This document shows positions 42,933-52,594 of a DNA stretch of 64,000 bases, one piece after another (the stretch's first letter is position 1; each line of letters starts with the position of its first letter). Both the position numbers and the translations under genes were made by a program. This DNA comes from Pectobacterium sp. PL152 (GTDB lineage Bacteria > Pseudomonadota > Gammaproteobacteria > Enterobacterales > Enterobacteriaceae). The stretch covers positions 434,001-498,000 of the forward strand of contig CP091064.1 of assembly GCA_021907015.1 (NCBI GenBank), read 5' to 3'. The notes under the pieces are model-generated. The model searched no databases, was not told the DNA's origin, and saw nothing but the letters and a program-made list of their open reading frames with translations.

Positions 42933-43472
42933 TTAACTCTGCTGGTTCAAAATTAATTGCCCGTTTCGGTCTACTGGAATTTGTGGACCAGGATCGCGAT
43001 CCATGCGGATTTTACCCTGCTGGTCGCCGATTTTATAGGTGACATCATAACCCAGAACTTTTTGTGATTTGTCGTACACCGTCTGACAGCGCTGTTGCTG
43101 CGTCGTGTACGTATCATTTTCCTGCATACCGCTTTGTACACGGTTGCCGGCATAACCACCTGCCAACGCGCCCGCTACCGTCGCGATATCTTTACCGCGT
43201 CCGCCACCAATCTGGTGACCCAGAACCCCACCCGCGACAGCACCCAGCACCGAGCCAGCAATCTGGTTTTCATCCTGTACCGGACGACGATGCGTCACGC
43301 TCACGTTACGGCACTCCTGACGAGGCGTTTTAACCGTTTCTTTAATTGGTGTTGCTGTTAGCACCTGTGCAAACTGAGGTTTAGAGGAAAATACATCCAT
43401 ACTCGCCACCGCCGCCACACCCAATGCCGCAGCCACACCAATACCTACACCCGCTAACATTGATTTGTTCAC
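42933..43472 (-). CDS. ycfJ: Glycine-zipper envelope protein YcfJ
   Basis: YcfJ is a glycine-zipper (SlyB/RcsF-adjacent family) envelope protein of uncertain role; in soft-rot bacteria related proteins affect exoenzyme expression. It has an N-terminal hydrophobic segment (SMLAGVGIGVAAALGVAAVA), a glycine-zipper SVLGAVAGGVLGHQIGGGRG (residues ~75-110) and the conserved DVTYKIGDQQGKIRMDRDPG tail. The GTG at 43472 follows GGAGG and gives VNKSMLAG, matching E. coli MNKSMLAG. 179 residues, same length as E. coli. Confidence 0.92.
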   Translation of the reverse strand: MNKSMLAGVGIGVAAALGVAAVASMDVFSSKPQFAQVLTATPIKETVKTPRQECRNVSVTHRRPVQDENQIAGSVLGAVAGGVLGHQIGGGRGKDIATVAGALAGGYAGNRVQSGMQENDTYTTQQQRCQTVYDKSQKVLGYDVTYKIGDQQGKIRMDRDPGPQIPVDRNGQLILNQQS

Positions 43473-43873
43473 AGGATACCTCCCGAATCTATTCTCACGC
43501 ATTCCCCACCTGCAATCCTGCCGTAAGATTTGCTTTACGCCAGCTCGCGTTTAACGCGATGAATCCGATGGTTCCTTCTGAATGTCAGCATTCAGAATTT
43601 TCGACGTGCGTGCTACGCCATCTGTAAACAGTGGAAAGTCTGCACAATGTTTCACACTCTCGCAATAAGACTAACTAACCAAAAGTGTCAGATTCGTAAC
43701 ATAAAAGCGTCATTTGGGAATTATCTTAACTGGAATTGCTAATAGGACGATATTTTATACTGTTATTTCAGGAACTCAGTAATACAGCGAATAGAGGTAC
43801 GGCTAAGGGACACCGTCTTGTGAATGCGCTGGTGGGAGGCACGTTTTTTCGAGAGAGCCAAAGTAAGCCGATG
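43473..43873. other. ycfJ-ndh intergenic region without a recognised gene
   Basis: About 400 bases separate the ycfJ GTG from the ndh terminator. The short open frame at 43424-43627 has no ribosome-binding site or recognisable product. The ycfJ promoter should lie in the first ~100 bases. I see no small RNA signature. Confidence 0.55.
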
Positions 43874-43909
43874 ATAAAAACAATACAGGCATGAACTCAC
43901 GTTCACGCC
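43874..43909 (-). terminator. Terminator of ndh
   Basis: On the minus strand GGCGTGAAC-GTGA-GTTCATGCC (one mismatch) is followed by a T-rich run (complement of AAAAACAAT at 43876-43884), about 30 bases after the ndh stop. Confidence 0.7.
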
Positions 43910-43938
43910 CGTATCAGAAGGATGTCAATCGTTGTGGA

Positions 43939-45243
43939 TTAATGCAATTTGAGGCGCGGGCGAATCACCCGGTTGATCCCACCAACCAGCATCATCAGGC
44001 CTGTTTTCACATAGCCATGCAGGGCAACCTGATGCATGCGATACAGGGAGATATACACGAAACGTGCAATCCGCCCTTCTACCATTACGGAGCCCCGCAT
44101 CAGGTTCCCCATCAGGCTGCCAACCGTACTGAATTTAGACAGCGAAACCAGCGAGCCGTGATCTTTATAGACGTAAGGTTTCAACGTCTGTCCGTTCAGC
44201 AACGCGATGATATTGCTGTGGCAGCGTGATGCCATCTGGTGAGCCGCTTGCGCACGGGGTGGTACGAAGCCGCCGCCTTCCTGCGGACAGGAGGCACAGT
44301 CGCCGATGGCGAAAATATTAGGATCGCGCGTCGTCTGTAGCGTCGGTTCAACCACTAGTTGGTTAATCCGGTTTGTTTCCAGACCTGCAATCTCTTTCAT
44401 CGCATCCGGTGCTTTGATGCCCGCCGCCCAAACCATCAGGTCGGCTTCGATAAATTCACCGTCCTTCGTATTCAGACCGCCGCTTTCGGCGCTGGTCACC
44501 ATGGTTTTCGTCAATACACGAACACCAATATTGTTCAGTTCCTGATGTGCTGCCGCGGAAATACGCGGCGGCAGCGCAGGTAAAATACGCTCACCCGCTT
44601 CCACCAGCGTGACGTTCAACGTTTGGTTATCCAGCCCGTCAAAGCCGTAACTGTGCAGCTGTTTCACCGCATTGTGCAGTTCCGCAGACAGTTCAACGCC
44701 CGTCGCACCGCCGCCCACAATCGCGATATTCACTCGCTCTTTTTCATCCTGATTCGCCGTGAATTTCAGGAACAAATTCAGCATTTCATTATGGAAACGG
44801 CGGGCTTGCTTCGGGTTATCCAGGAAAATACAGTGATCTTTCACGCCCGGCGTACCGAAGTCATTTGAGGCACTGCCTAACGCCACCACCAAAATGTCAT
44901 ACGGGATACGACGCGCCGCAACCAGAACGTCGCCTTGCTCGTCACACACTTCGGCCAGTTGGATCTGCTGCTGCTCACGGTCGATATCCGTCAGCATGCC
45001 CAGTTGGAACTGGAAATAGTGATTACGGGCGTGCGCCAGATAGCTTAGCGCATCCATATCGTCGTCCAGCGAGCCGGTCGCCACTTCATGCAGCAGTGGT
45101 TTCCACAGGTGGCTGTGGTTACGATCCACCAGCGTGATCTCCGCTTTTTTCTTGCGTCCTAACTTGTGGCCCAAACTTGTAGCCAGTTCAAGTCCGCCAG
45201 CTCCCCCGCCGACAATGACAATTTTTTTGGTTGGTGATGTCAA
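43939..45243 (-). CDS. ndh: NADH:quinone oxidoreductase, non-proton-pumping (NDH-2)
   Basis: Ndh passes electrons from NADH to quinone without pumping protons, at the inner face of the membrane. The 434-residue protein has the FAD dinucleotide fold [17 protein letters not shown] at the N-terminus and the NADH fold [18 protein letters not shown] at ~165, plus [13 protein letters not shown] before the C-terminal membrane-anchoring helices. Length matches E. coli (434). It is adjacent to ycfJ and ycfP as in E. coli. An upstream FNR site predicts anaerobic repression. Confidence 0.96.
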   Translation of the reverse strand: MTSPTKKIVIVGGGAGGLELATSLGHKLGRKKKAEITLVDRNHSHLWKPLLHEVATGSLDDDMDALSYLAHARNHYFQFQLGMLTDIDREQQQIQLAEVCDEQGDVLVAARRIPYDILVVALGSASNDFGTPGVKDHCIFLDNPKQARRFHNEMLNLFLKFTANQDEKERVNIAIVGGGATGVELSAELHNAVKQLHSYGFDGLDNQTLNVTLVEAGERILPALPPRISAAAHQELNNIGVRVLTKTMVTSAESGGLNTKDGEFIEADLMVWAAGIKAPDAMKEIAGLETNRINQLVVEPTLQTTRDPNIFAIGDCASCPQEGGGFVPPRAQAAHQMASRCHSNIIALLNGQTLKPYVYKDHGSLVSLSKFSTVGSLMGNLMRGSVMVEGRIARFVYISLYRMHQVALHGYVKTGLMMLVGGINRVIRPRLKLH

Positions 45244-45378
45244 AATGACCCCCTAAAATGTGAACCAATGGTTAATAAAGAGTAAAAAATAATATCCTTA
45301 TATAACATAGGGTTCGCGTAAGTTAAGCCTGATATCTGCAGCAAGAATAGCACGCTAGGTTATTTGGTCATACCAAAA

Positions 45379-45392
45379 TTGATATATATCAA
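45379..45392 (-). promoter_or_regulatory. FNR box upstream of ndh
   Basis: TTGATATATATCAA at 45379-45392 is a perfect match to the FNR consensus TTGAT-N4-ATCAA, about 135 bases upstream of the ndh ATG. E. coli ndh is a classic FNR-repressed gene. The remainder of the 45244-45608 gap holds no recognisable gene. Confidence 0.85.
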
Positions 45393-45608
45393 TTTATTTT
45401 GTCACCCAGGTTTTTACCAAGAAAATTCCATCTTTATTTCAGTGAATTAGCGGAGGTCTGTGTGAAGAAAAATGCTGAATCGTGCGTAAATGCGTCGCTA
45501 CTCGCACTAAGGAAAGTAAATAAATCACGTTATTCCTCCTGATCCCCCCAAACGAAGGCATCAGAAGGAACGACTCGCGGTGATTAACACATCATCGCGC
45601 AGGCAGGC

Positions 45609-46151
45609 TTAACCCAGCGTTTTGAAGGCTTTGATCCGTTGCAAATGGGGGGAGATGCTTTTGAATTTATGCGTCTGAATGTCGTCCCAGACAATCTCGT
45701 AATACGCACCCAACATCTGCGCACTGCGCTGGCTGTCGAGCATTTCATCATGACGGGAGAGCATCACCATGCAGCGATCGCGGTTCTTTTCACGAAAATT
45801 CGCTACGCACTTGGTGGCGATATCCACATACTCTTCTGGCCGATCGATTTTCCCGCCCATGTTTTCCTGCGGGAACAGGTTAGGATTGACGATGACTTGT
45901 CGTATGTCACACAGGAAACCTACCCGTTCTGCCCAGAAACCGCCCAACCCCACGCCGCAGATCAGCGGACGATCGTCGTCAGAATGCTGAATCATCTTGT
46001 CCACCTGCTTGAGCAGATGTTGCATGTCATGACGCGGATGCAGCGTGCTGTAGCTAATCAGCCGTACATCTTCATCAATAAACTGAAGCTGCAAGACCTT
46101 TTCATGGTTACCGGGACTGGTCGAGTCAAAACCGTGTAAATAGATAATCAT
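45609..46151 (-). CDS. ycfP: UPF0227 alpha/beta-hydrolase-fold protein YcfP
   Basis: YcfP has an alpha/beta-hydrolase-like fold ([19 protein letters not shown] at the start, [19 protein letters not shown] at the nucleophile elbow), but the elbow reads GVGLGG without the usual serine, as in E. coli YcfP, so classical esterase activity is doubtful. It has 180 residues, the same length as E. coli. It lies between nagZ and ndh in the conserved order. Function unknown. Confidence 0.93.
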   Translation of the reverse strand: MIIYLHGFDSTSPGNHEKVLQLQFIDEDVRLISYSTLHPRHDMQHLLKQVDKMIQHSDDDRPLICGVGLGGFWAERVGFLCDIRQVIVNPNLFPQENMGGKIDRPEEYVDIATKCVANFREKNRDRCMVMLSRHDEMLDSQRSAQMLGAYYEIVWDDIQTHKFKSISPHLQRIKAFKTLG

Positions 46152-46195
46152 CTTTCATCCTCACCACTGACTGGGTTGCCTATTTCTCGCCATTT

Positions 46196-46455
46196 TTATA
46201 CCCGTCATACTTCAAGCTGCTTGTGCGTTGGCAATACTCGGCTCATTTCTGAGCCTCGCCCTGAAGGGCCGCCTCAAGCGGCGTTCAAATCGGCTAAGCC
46301 GATTTGTCTTCCTACTCACCCCAGTCACTTACCTAAGTAAGCTCCTGGGGATTCGCGCAGTTGCCGCGTTACAAAGTCATAAATGGGCCTTGCCCTAAAG
46401 GGTCAACGCAGAGCGTTGTTCAAAACGCTAACGTTTTGTCACGCAACTCGAATTA
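46196..46455. repeat. Enlarged ERIC element with hairpin-rich insertions
   Basis: ERIC end sequences CCGTCATACTTCAAGCTGC (46202) and ACTCGAATTATTTAGTGTATA (46446) and the ERIC core ACTTACCTAAGTAAGCTCC (46327) are all present, but the element is about 260 bases instead of ~127. The extra DNA lies in two blocks (about 46233-46312 and 46371-46440) that are chains of short perfect palindromes. It fills the ycfP-nagZ gap and ends two bases from the nagZ stop. Confidence 0.85.
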
Positions 46456-46456
46456 T

Positions 46457-47476
46457 TTAGTGTATATGCGCCTGCCAGCGCTCGCTGAGTAATGTGAGCG
46501 CCTGATTAGCCTGCTTCCAGCGCGGCGAATCCAGCAGTTCCCGACGAGAAAACGAACCCTGATGATATAAGCGCGTCAGTTGCTCCGCTTTGACCGGGGA
46601 CAGGTTATCCAGCACGCTGATGGCGCCTTCCCGATGATTGCAGACCAGAATCATGTCACATCCTGCCTGCAGCGCCGCCTGCGCCCGCTCGGGGTAACTG
46701 CCCATCACCGCCGCACCTTCCATCGAGAGATCGTCGGAGAAAATAATGCCATCAAAGCCCAGCTCTTCACGCAGAATCGTTTTAAGCCAATAGGACGAAC
46801 CGCTAGCGGGGTGGGGATCGGCCTCCGTATAAATCACGTGGGCAGGCATGATCGCATCCAGTTGCTGACGCTGGATCAGCGCTTTAAAAATCGACATGTC
46901 ATGGGCGCGGATCTCCGCAAGCGGACGCGGATCGCGCGGCGTTTCTTTATGTGAATCGGCGCTGACCGCACCGTGGCCGGGGAAGTGCTTACCCGTAACC
47001 TTCATTCCCGCACTGTGCATGCCGCGAATAAAGCTTTGCGCCACCGCCAGAGCGGTCTCTGGATTGGCATGAAATGAGCGCTCGCCAATTGCCGCACTCT
47101 GGTGACCGATATCCAGCACCGGCGCAAAGCTAATGTCGATATCCATGGCGATCATTTCTGCCGCCATCAGCCAGCCGCCCTCTTCCGCCAGACGCAAAGC
47201 TTCTGGTTCGCTATTTAATGCTGCGAAGGCCTGCGCGGCAGGCAGGCGGGTAAATCCGTCTCGAAAACGCTGAACGCGCCCGCCTTCCTGATCTACAGAC
47301 ACCACAAGACGCTCGCGCGACGCTGCGCGGATTTGGCGTACCAGTTCACGTAACTGCGCCGCATCATGAAAATTACGGGTAAACAGAATAACGCCGCCAA
47401 CCAGCGGGTGTTCCAACACTTCACGATCTTCCGCATCCAGCTCATAGCTGGCGACATCTAACATTACCGGACCCAC
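46457..47476 (-). CDS. nagZ: Beta-N-acetylglucosaminidase NagZ
   Basis: NagZ is a cytosolic GH3 hydrolase that removes GlcNAc from GlcNAc-anhydromuropeptides in cell-wall recycling and influences AmpC induction. The 339-residue protein has [13 protein letters not shown], the NagZ-specific catalytic loop [18 protein letters not shown] with His/Asp, and the nucleophile region [13 protein letters not shown]. Its released GlcNAc is phosphorylated by NagK, also in this window. It is followed by ycfP and preceded by thiK as in E. coli. Intact; start [13 protein letters not shown]. Confidence 0.95.
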   Translation of the reverse strand: MGPVMLDVASYELDAEDREVLEHPLVGGVILFTRNFHDAAQLRELVRQIRAASRERLVVSVDQEGGRVQRFRDGFTRLPAAQAFAALNSEPEALRLAEEGGWLMAAEMIAMDIDISFAPVLDIGHQSAAIGERSFHANPETALAVAQSFIRGMHSAGMKVTGKHFPGHGAVSADSHKETPRDPRPLAEIRAHDMSIFKALIQRQQLDAIMPAHVIYTEADPHPASGSSYWLKTILREELGFDGIIFSDDLSMEGAAVMGSYPERAQAALQAGCDMILVCNHREGAISVLDNLSPVKAEQLTRLYHQGSFSRRELLDSPRWKQANQALTLLSERWQAHIH

Positions 47477-47539
47477 AAAAACCTCATTCTTTAGAGTGTA
47501 CTGCTGAGTAAAATAACCACGACGACCAAAACCGCACCG

Positions 47540-48413
47540 TTAACCTGTCTGTAGCCGATGATAGAGTGCGGGAATGTCCGCTAAAAATTCAGGGTTCTTC
47601 GTTTGCTGCCAACGTATCTCAAACCACATCAATACCAGATAATCGACCCAGGGGAACCACTGCACCATCTGTTGCTGAAGACGGCTCACGGAAAACCCTC
47701 GCCGATGTCGCTGGTAGCTCTGCAGAAAATGCGTTTGCGCCATACTGTCCATCTGGCTGGCTCGCACAATGAGCGCCAGCTCAAAGGCAATATCGCCATC
47801 TGAGGCATATTCCCAGTCAATCAGCATCGTTCCTTGTGGCGTGATCAGCAAGTTTTCAGCATGCACATCCAGATGGAGAGGCGCCAGCGCCAAAGGCGTG
47901 GGCAACGGCGCTCGCTGAAAATAGTGGTGGGGCGCGCAGCAGCGCGGGCGAACGGCGGCGCGGATCCATCAGTTGCCAGTGCTGAGCGAATAGCATTTTG
48001 AGATCGGGGGGTGGCCGCTACGCGGCAGACGATGAAGCTGAGACAAGACACGCGCCACTTCACCATTAGCCAGCATCATCAGGAACTCATCAGACGTGGC
48101 AATGCGCCCCGGCACCCATTCGACAATAAGCCAACCGTCGCGCCACAGCAGCGGCCGTGGCGCAAGCCCTATCGCGGACATCTGCCGCAGCAGGGCGAAC
48201 TCGCTGGCGATCGACGCCCATCTTTCGCTCGGTTGGCGACTGTCGACGCGCAAGCCATTCGATGCCCGGCCCGCGGATACGCCAGCTTTTACTACTCAAT
48301 CCGCCAACCAACTCAAAGCGAATATCCGCTATCTCCACGGCAGGAAAATACTTCTGGATCGCCGCAGTCAGTTGTTGCTGGATACCGGCCTGCTTAATGC
48401 TGAACGGCGCCAT
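47540..48413 (-). CDS. thiK: Thiamine kinase ThiK (several frameshifts)
   Basis: ThiK phosphorylates thiamine to thiamine monophosphate in salvage. It has an aminoglycoside-phosphotransferase/choline-kinase fold, with the catalytic HLDVHAENLL and metal site IDWEYASDGDIAFELA in the C-terminal third, and GWLIVEWVPG in the middle. ATG 48413 (MAPFSIKQAGIQQ) lies inside the end of lpoB. Three breaks, near 48245, 48005 and 47935 in GC-repeat or C-run DNA, must be corrected by about two, one and two bases to give ~292 residues. The synteny lpoB-thiK-nagZ supports the name, although sequence similarity to E. coli ThiK is moderate. Confidence 0.82.
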
Positions 48414-48975
48414 TACCGGACCACACAATTTCGCCGGTCTGCACCAGCATCAGTTGCATGTCGATCTGCGGCGATTTCACATCACCACTGACGTCGCTGT
48501 ACAGCACATACTGCGCGCTGACATAACGTGCCAGGCCAATCGCCTTGCTGCGCGATCCCAGGCTGTCGTCAACCGACAGACCCAGCGTTTGCTTCGCAGC
48601 GGCCAACTGCTCACGCGGCACCAGCGTAAACGCCTTGCCTGAAGATAACGCGCTGTACAGCGCACCTGTCGCTTTCGCGATCGGCAGGGAACCGTTGGTA
48701 TTGTTTTTCACACTATCCACCAGCAGTATGCTGCCCGGCGTGACGCCATCGGCTTTCAGCATCTGTGCCACCAGCGGATTAATGCTGGCTTCCCAGTTCA
48801 GCGTCTGGATTTTCGGCGGTTGCGGGACAGATTCCCCCGGCGGCGGCGTTGGCGTAGTTGGCACTTGAGGCTCAACGGGCTCAATCGTCGCAGGCGGCTC
48901 AGTCGGTTCCGGTGGGCGGCTGGGGCACCCTGTCAGTACCAATGCCGCCAGTATCACACCTAGATACTTTTTCAT
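48394..48975 (-). CDS. lpoB: Penicillin-binding protein activator LpoB
   Basis: LpoB is an outer-membrane lipoprotein that activates PBP1B from the periplasm. It has a lipoprotein signal ending ALVLTGC (Cys ~17), a Pro/Glu-rich disordered linker (residues ~18-55) and a folded domain with VTPGSILLVDSVKNNTNGS and GSRSKAIGLARYVSAQYVLYS. The 193 residues compare with 213 in E. coli, the difference being in the linker. Its 3' end overlaps thiK by 20 bases. Intact. Confidence 0.92.
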   Translation of the reverse strand: MKKYLGVILAALVLTGCPSRPPEPTEPPATIEPVEPQVPTTPTPPPGESVPQPPKIQTLNWEASINPLVAQMLKADGVTPGSILLVDSVKNNTNGSLPIAKATGALYSALSSGKAFTLVPREQLAAAKQTLGLSVDDSLGSRSKAIGLARYVSAQYVLYSDVSGDVKSPQIDMQLMLVQTGEIVWSGNGAVQH

Positions 48976-48996
48976 ATTTTCTCTCTCTGCACACCA

Positions 48997-49377
48997 TTAC
49001 AAAAACAGATGAAGGCGAACCTGACGCGCAGTGGGACTGCTGCGCGTTGAAAACACCGTCATTTCCGTCTGTGGCGGGAGTTCAATGGACTGCACGTCTT
49101 CGAACGGCAGCACGTCCAGCCCGTTTTCATCATACCAATAGAAGCGGTAATGCACGGTCACCGCCTGTGAGGCGTCGTTGCTGACGACGGAAGAAGCACG
49201 CAGCCGACCCTTTTCTGAATCCAGCGACGGATTCCCCGCCGTAATGCCCGCCGACAGCACGGGGGCATCCAATACCAGCGTTTGCCGTTCATTGATGGTC
49301 AGCACCTTTGGCGCGCTACAGCCCGCCAGTAGTCCGGCTATCAAGCACGCGGATAGAAAAAGCATCGGGTTACGCAT
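48997..49377 (-). CDS. ycfL: Lipoprotein YcfL
   Basis: YcfL is a small periplasmic lipoprotein of unknown function encoded before lpoB. The 126-residue product has the signal MRNPMLFLSACLIAGLLAGC with the lipobox Cys at 20 and a compact beta-rich domain. It lies 21 bases from lpoB in the E. coli order (hinT-ycfL-lpoB) and is probably co-transcribed with it. Confidence 0.88.
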   Translation of the reverse strand: MRNPMLFLSACLIAGLLAGCSAPKVLTINERQTLVLDAPVLSAGITAGNPSLDSEKGRLRASSVVSNDASQAVTVHYRFYWYDENGLDVLPFEDVQSIELPPQTEMTVFSTRSSPTARQVRLHLFL

Positions 49378-49460
49378 GATGTTCTCGCATGATGGTTTTC
49401 TCGCACGATAGTCTACCCATGACCATCGAACCTCGTTCTATAGAACCTGGTCTATAAGAT

Positions 49461-49811
49461 CTAGTTTGCCAGCAAAGGCCCTAATGCGCGGCCACCCAAC
49501 AGATGCATGTGGATGTGATAGACTTCCTGCCCGCCGTGTCGGTTGCAGTTAATGATCAGACGATAGCCGTCCTCGGCAATACCTTCCTGCTGCGCAATTT
49601 TTCCCGCAACCGTCACCATCCGCCCCAGTGCCGCTTCATGCTCTGGCGCCGTATCGTTAACAGTAGGGATCAAGACATTCGGGATAATCAGGATGTGAGT
49701 GGGTGTGCGAGGAGCAATGTCACGAAAGGCGGTGACCAGTTCATCTTGATACACGATATCGGCAGGGATTTCCCGGCGGATGATTTTACTAAAGATGGTT
49801 TCTTCAGCCAT
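49461..49811 (-). CDS. hinT: HIT-family purine nucleoside phosphoramidase HinT
   Basis: HinT hydrolyses AMP-lysine-type phosphoramidates. The 116-residue protein has the HIT motif [11 protein letters not shown] and the N-terminal [13 protein letters not shown] typical of this group. Start MAEETIF at 49811 matches E. coli; nine open upstream codons are excluded. It heads the hinT-ycfL-lpoB-thiK-nagZ-ycfP gene string. Confidence 0.95.
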   Translation of the reverse strand: MAEETIFSKIIRREIPADIVYQDELVTAFRDIAPRTPTHILIIPNVLIPTVNDTAPEHEAALGRMVTVAGKIAQQEGIAEDGYRLIINCNRHGGQEVYHIHMHLLGGRALGPLLAN

Positions 49812-49989
49812 GATTGATTTCCTTGTTAAAGCTGGCATTGAACGACGTCATGTAGGCAGTATGAGTGACATATTCCATTTCTTTCAACCTTCTTCGTCTA
49901 TTTCTGGTGCGGTTGGTCAAAATACGACACCCAGAAAAATGATCGGCACACCAGTCTTATAATCGAAAATGCGCGTTTGTTGCGACCAT

Positions 49990-50014
49990 AAAAAAGGGGC
50001 TTTCGCCCCTTTTT
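49990..50014 (-). terminator. Terminator of ptsG
   Basis: AAAAAAGGGGC-TTTC-GCCCCTTTTTA at 49990-50014 is a strong symmetrical hairpin 20 bases after the ptsG stop. On the minus strand it has a T6 tail. Confidence 0.9.
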
Positions 50015-50033
50015 ACCACTCCCCAACAACGCA

Positions 50034-51467
50034 TCAGTGGTTACGGATGTAGTCGTCCATATCGGTTTTCAGGTTATCGGATTTGGTACCGAAAATGGCC
50101 TGAACACCGGAACCTGCCACTACCACACCTGCTGCACCCAGTTTTTTCAGGCCAGCCTGATCAACTTTAGCTACATCGCCTACGCTAACACGCAGACGGG
50201 TGATGCACGCATCCAGGTTAGTGATGTTTTCTTTACCACCAAACGCGCTAACCAGTGCGGCTGCCATTTCAGTGCTGTCCTGTGACGTTTGCTCAGAGGT
50301 GCTATCTTCACGGCCTGGCGTTTTCAGGTTCAGTTTGGCAATCAGAACACGGAAGATGGTGTAGTAAATCAGCGCATAGCACAGACCAACGATCGGGAAC
50401 AGCCACAGGTTGCTACCGTTACCGCTCAGTACCACGAAGTCGATCAGACCGTGAGAGAAGCTCGTACCATCGCGCATACCCAGCAGGATACAGATTGGGA
50501 ATGCCAGACCCGCCAGAATCGCATGGATCACATACAGGATCGGCGCAACAAACATGAATGAGAATTCAATCGGCTCTGTGATACCCGTCAGGAACGAGGT
50601 CAGCGCCGCAGAGATCATAATGCCGCCCACTTTCGCCCGATTTTCTGGCTTAGCTGAGTGCCAGATAGCAATCGCGGCAGCCGGCAAACCGTACATTTTA
50701 AACAGGAAACCACCGGACAATTTACCCGCAGTCGGGTCACCTGCGATGTAACGTGGGATATCACCGTGGAAAACCTGTCCCGCTGCATTGGTGAATTCAC
50801 CCACCTGCATTTGGAAAGGTACGTTCCAGATATGGTGCAGACCAAACGGTACCAGAGAACGTTCAACGACCCCATAGATACCGAATGCCAACATCGGGTT
50901 CTCATTTGCTGCCCAATGTGAAAACGTTTGGATCGCGCTACCGACCGGTGGCCATATGAAAGACAGCACTGCACCGGTAACGATCGCCGTCAGACCGGAA
51001 ATAATCGGCACAAAACGTTTACCAGCAAAGAAGCCCAGATACTCAGGCAGTTGAATGCGGTAGAAGCGATTAAACATATACGCGGCGATCGCACCGGCAA
51101 TGATCCCGCCCAGAACGCCGGTATCCGCCAGGTGCTTCGCCGTGATCTCGGCAGCCGGTAGATTAAGAACCAGCGGCGCAATCGCAGCCATGGTTTTCAC
51201 CATGATGCCATAAGCGACCACCGCCGCCAGTGCGGAAACACCGTCGTTATTGGTGAAGCCCAGAGCAACACCGATAGCAAAAATCAGCGGCATGTTGGCA
51301 AACACCGAGTCACCGGCCTGTGCCATGACGCTGGAGACAATTTCAGGCAACCAGCTAAAATTGGCCGAACCGACACCCAGCAGAATACCTGCAATAGGGA
51401 GTACGGATACGGGCAGCATTAGCGACTTACCTACTTTTTGCAGGTTTGCGAATGCATTCTTGAACAT
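50034..51467 (-). CDS. ptsG: PTS glucose-specific EIIBC component
   Basis: PtsG imports and phosphorylates glucose. The N-terminal ~390 residues are the membrane IIC domain ([20 protein letters not shown] carries the conserved sugar-binding Glu region). After a linker comes the IIB domain with the phosphorylated Cys in [15 protein letters not shown] (~421). 477 residues, the same as E. coli. The gene is transcribed alone, and its leader and operators are described separately. Intact. Confidence 0.96.
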   Translation of the reverse strand: MFKNAFANLQKVGKSLMLPVSVLPIAGILLGVGSANFSWLPEIVSSVMAQAGDSVFANMPLIFAIGVALGFTNNDGVSALAAVVAYGIMVKTMAAIAPLVLNLPAAEITAKHLADTGVLGGIIAGAIAAYMFNRFYRIQLPEYLGFFAGKRFVPIISGLTAIVTGAVLSFIWPPVGSAIQTFSHWAANENPMLAFGIYGVVERSLVPFGLHHIWNVPFQMQVGEFTNAAGQVFHGDIPRYIAGDPTAGKLSGGFLFKMYGLPAAAIAIWHSAKPENRAKVGGIMISAALTSFLTGITEPIEFSFMFVAPILYVIHAILAGLAFPICILLGMRDGTSFSHGLIDFVVLSGNGSNLWLFPIVGLCYALIYYTIFRVLIAKLNLKTPGREDSTSEQTSQDSTEMAAALVSAFGGKENITNLDACITRLRVSVGDVAKVDQAGLKKLGAAGVVVAGSGVQAIFGTKSDNLKTDMDDYIRNH

Positions 51468-51624
51468 AATTGAGTGTGCTCCTGAGTAATAGTGCTTTTA
51501 CTTCTGATACTTCATATATGCAAAGACGGGGAGGATGGCCTTTGCGAGTTGGGGTGTCTTAGCCCCCTTTAATTTTTACGCAGAGTAAAATAAATAGCGC
51601 CCACAATGTTTGATTGCTATCACG
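51468..51624 (-). promoter_or_regulatory. ptsG control region: CRP site, Mlc-like operator, SgrS target
   Basis: On the minus strand CGTGATAGCAATCAAA (51609-51624) closely matches the E. coli ptsG CRP site. TTTTAC-N5-GTAAAA (51574-51590) is a perfect inverted repeat at the place of the E. coli Mlc operator. The leader then has a GGGG/CCCC hairpin (51551-51566). Just before the ATG comes ACTCAGGAGCACACTCAATT, which differs by one base from the E. coli segment that pairs with the sRNA SgrS. Regulation by CRP, Mlc and SgrS is inferred from these matches. The rest of the 51625-51777 gap is AT-rich and empty. Confidence 0.75.
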
Positions 51625-51777
51625 TTTCCACAAGCCAACAGGCTGAGTTCGAACAGATATTGCACTTTTTTGTGATATCTCGCTAAAAAACATGTCCCCT
51701 TGAAGAGGAAAACCTGATCAAGGGATTATGCAGCGCTATTAATTACACGGATAAAAAAACTCGGCTATTTTCAGCCA

Positions 51778-52575
51778 CTATTGCGCGGCGGTCAACCGAG
51801 CCGGATCGATGTGAAACAGGCGGGAGAAGTTTTCTGTCGTAGCGGCAGCAAGGGTTTCCAGCGATGTGCCTTTCAGCACGGCAAGGTATTCCGCGACATC
51901 GCGCACATACGCAGGCTGGTTTTCCTGACCCCGGAACGGAACCGGCGCTAACCAAGGGGAATCCGTTTCAATCAGCATCCGATCCAGCGGCACATAGCGT
52001 GCAACGTCACGCAGTTCCTCTGCATTACGGAACGTCACGATGCCAGAAAACGAGATATAGAATCCCATATCCAACAGCGCTTTCGCCGTCACTAAATCCT
52101 CGGTAAAGCAGTGCAGAACACCGCTGCATTTCTCCGCCTGTTCCTCACGCAGAATCGCCAACGTATCTTCACGGGCGGCACGCGTATGCACGATGACCGG
52201 CTTGTTCAGGTCATTGCCAATACGAATATGTTCACGAAACGATTCTTGCTGCTGGGCTTTCGTCTCTTGCTGATAGAAATAATCCAGACCCGTTTCCCCC
52301 ATCGCCACCACGCGGCTGGCGCTGGCTAACTCACGCAGCTCGACATAATCATAAGGGGCTTCCTGATTAAGCGGATGAACGCCGCAGGAAAACGCCACGT
52401 TATCGCGCTCGCCGATTAACTCCAGCATGGCACGATAGCCGGGCAACGTAGTCGCCACCGCCAACAGGAAGCCGACATCGCGACGTTTCGCTTTCTCAAG
52501 TACGTCGGAGACATCTTTATGCAATGACTGATAATCCAGACCGTCAAGATGACAGTGGGAATCCACTAACAACAT
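51778..52575 (-). CDS. ycfH: TatD-family metal-dependent hydrolase YcfH
   Basis: This is a TatD-type DNase/deoxyribonuclease-like TIM barrel. The metal ligands appear in VDSHCHLDG (His, His), GETGLDYF (Glu), VIVHTRAA (His), LHCFTED (His) and IETDSPWLAP (Asp). Start MLLVDSHCHLD at 52575 gives 265 residues, the E. coli length; the 27 upstream codons lie in holB. It is the last gene of the fab-holB string, 19 bases after holB. Confidence 0.93.
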   Translation of the reverse strand: MLLVDSHCHLDGLDYQSLHKDVSDVLEKAKRRDVGFLLAVATTLPGYRAMLELIGERDNVAFSCGVHPLNQEAPYDYVELRELASASRVVAMGETGLDYFYQQETKAQQQESFREHIRIGNDLNKPVIVHTRAAREDTLAILREEQAEKCSGVLHCFTEDLVTAKALLDMGFYISFSGIVTFRNAEELRDVARYVPLDRMLIETDSPWLAPVPFRGQENQPAYVRDVAEYLAVLKGTSLETLAAATTENFSRLFHIDPARLTAAQ

Positions 52576-52594
52576 GATATTTACTCGATAGTAA

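Noticed and set aside
43424-43627. 67-codon plus-strand frame overlapping the ycfJ start
   Set aside because: No ribosome-binding site, no similarity, and it overlaps the conserved N-terminal coding region of ycfJ.
46240-46440. CRISPR-like array
   Set aside because: The repeated units are different short palindromes, not identical repeats with unique spacers, and they lie inside an ERIC element with no cas genes nearby.
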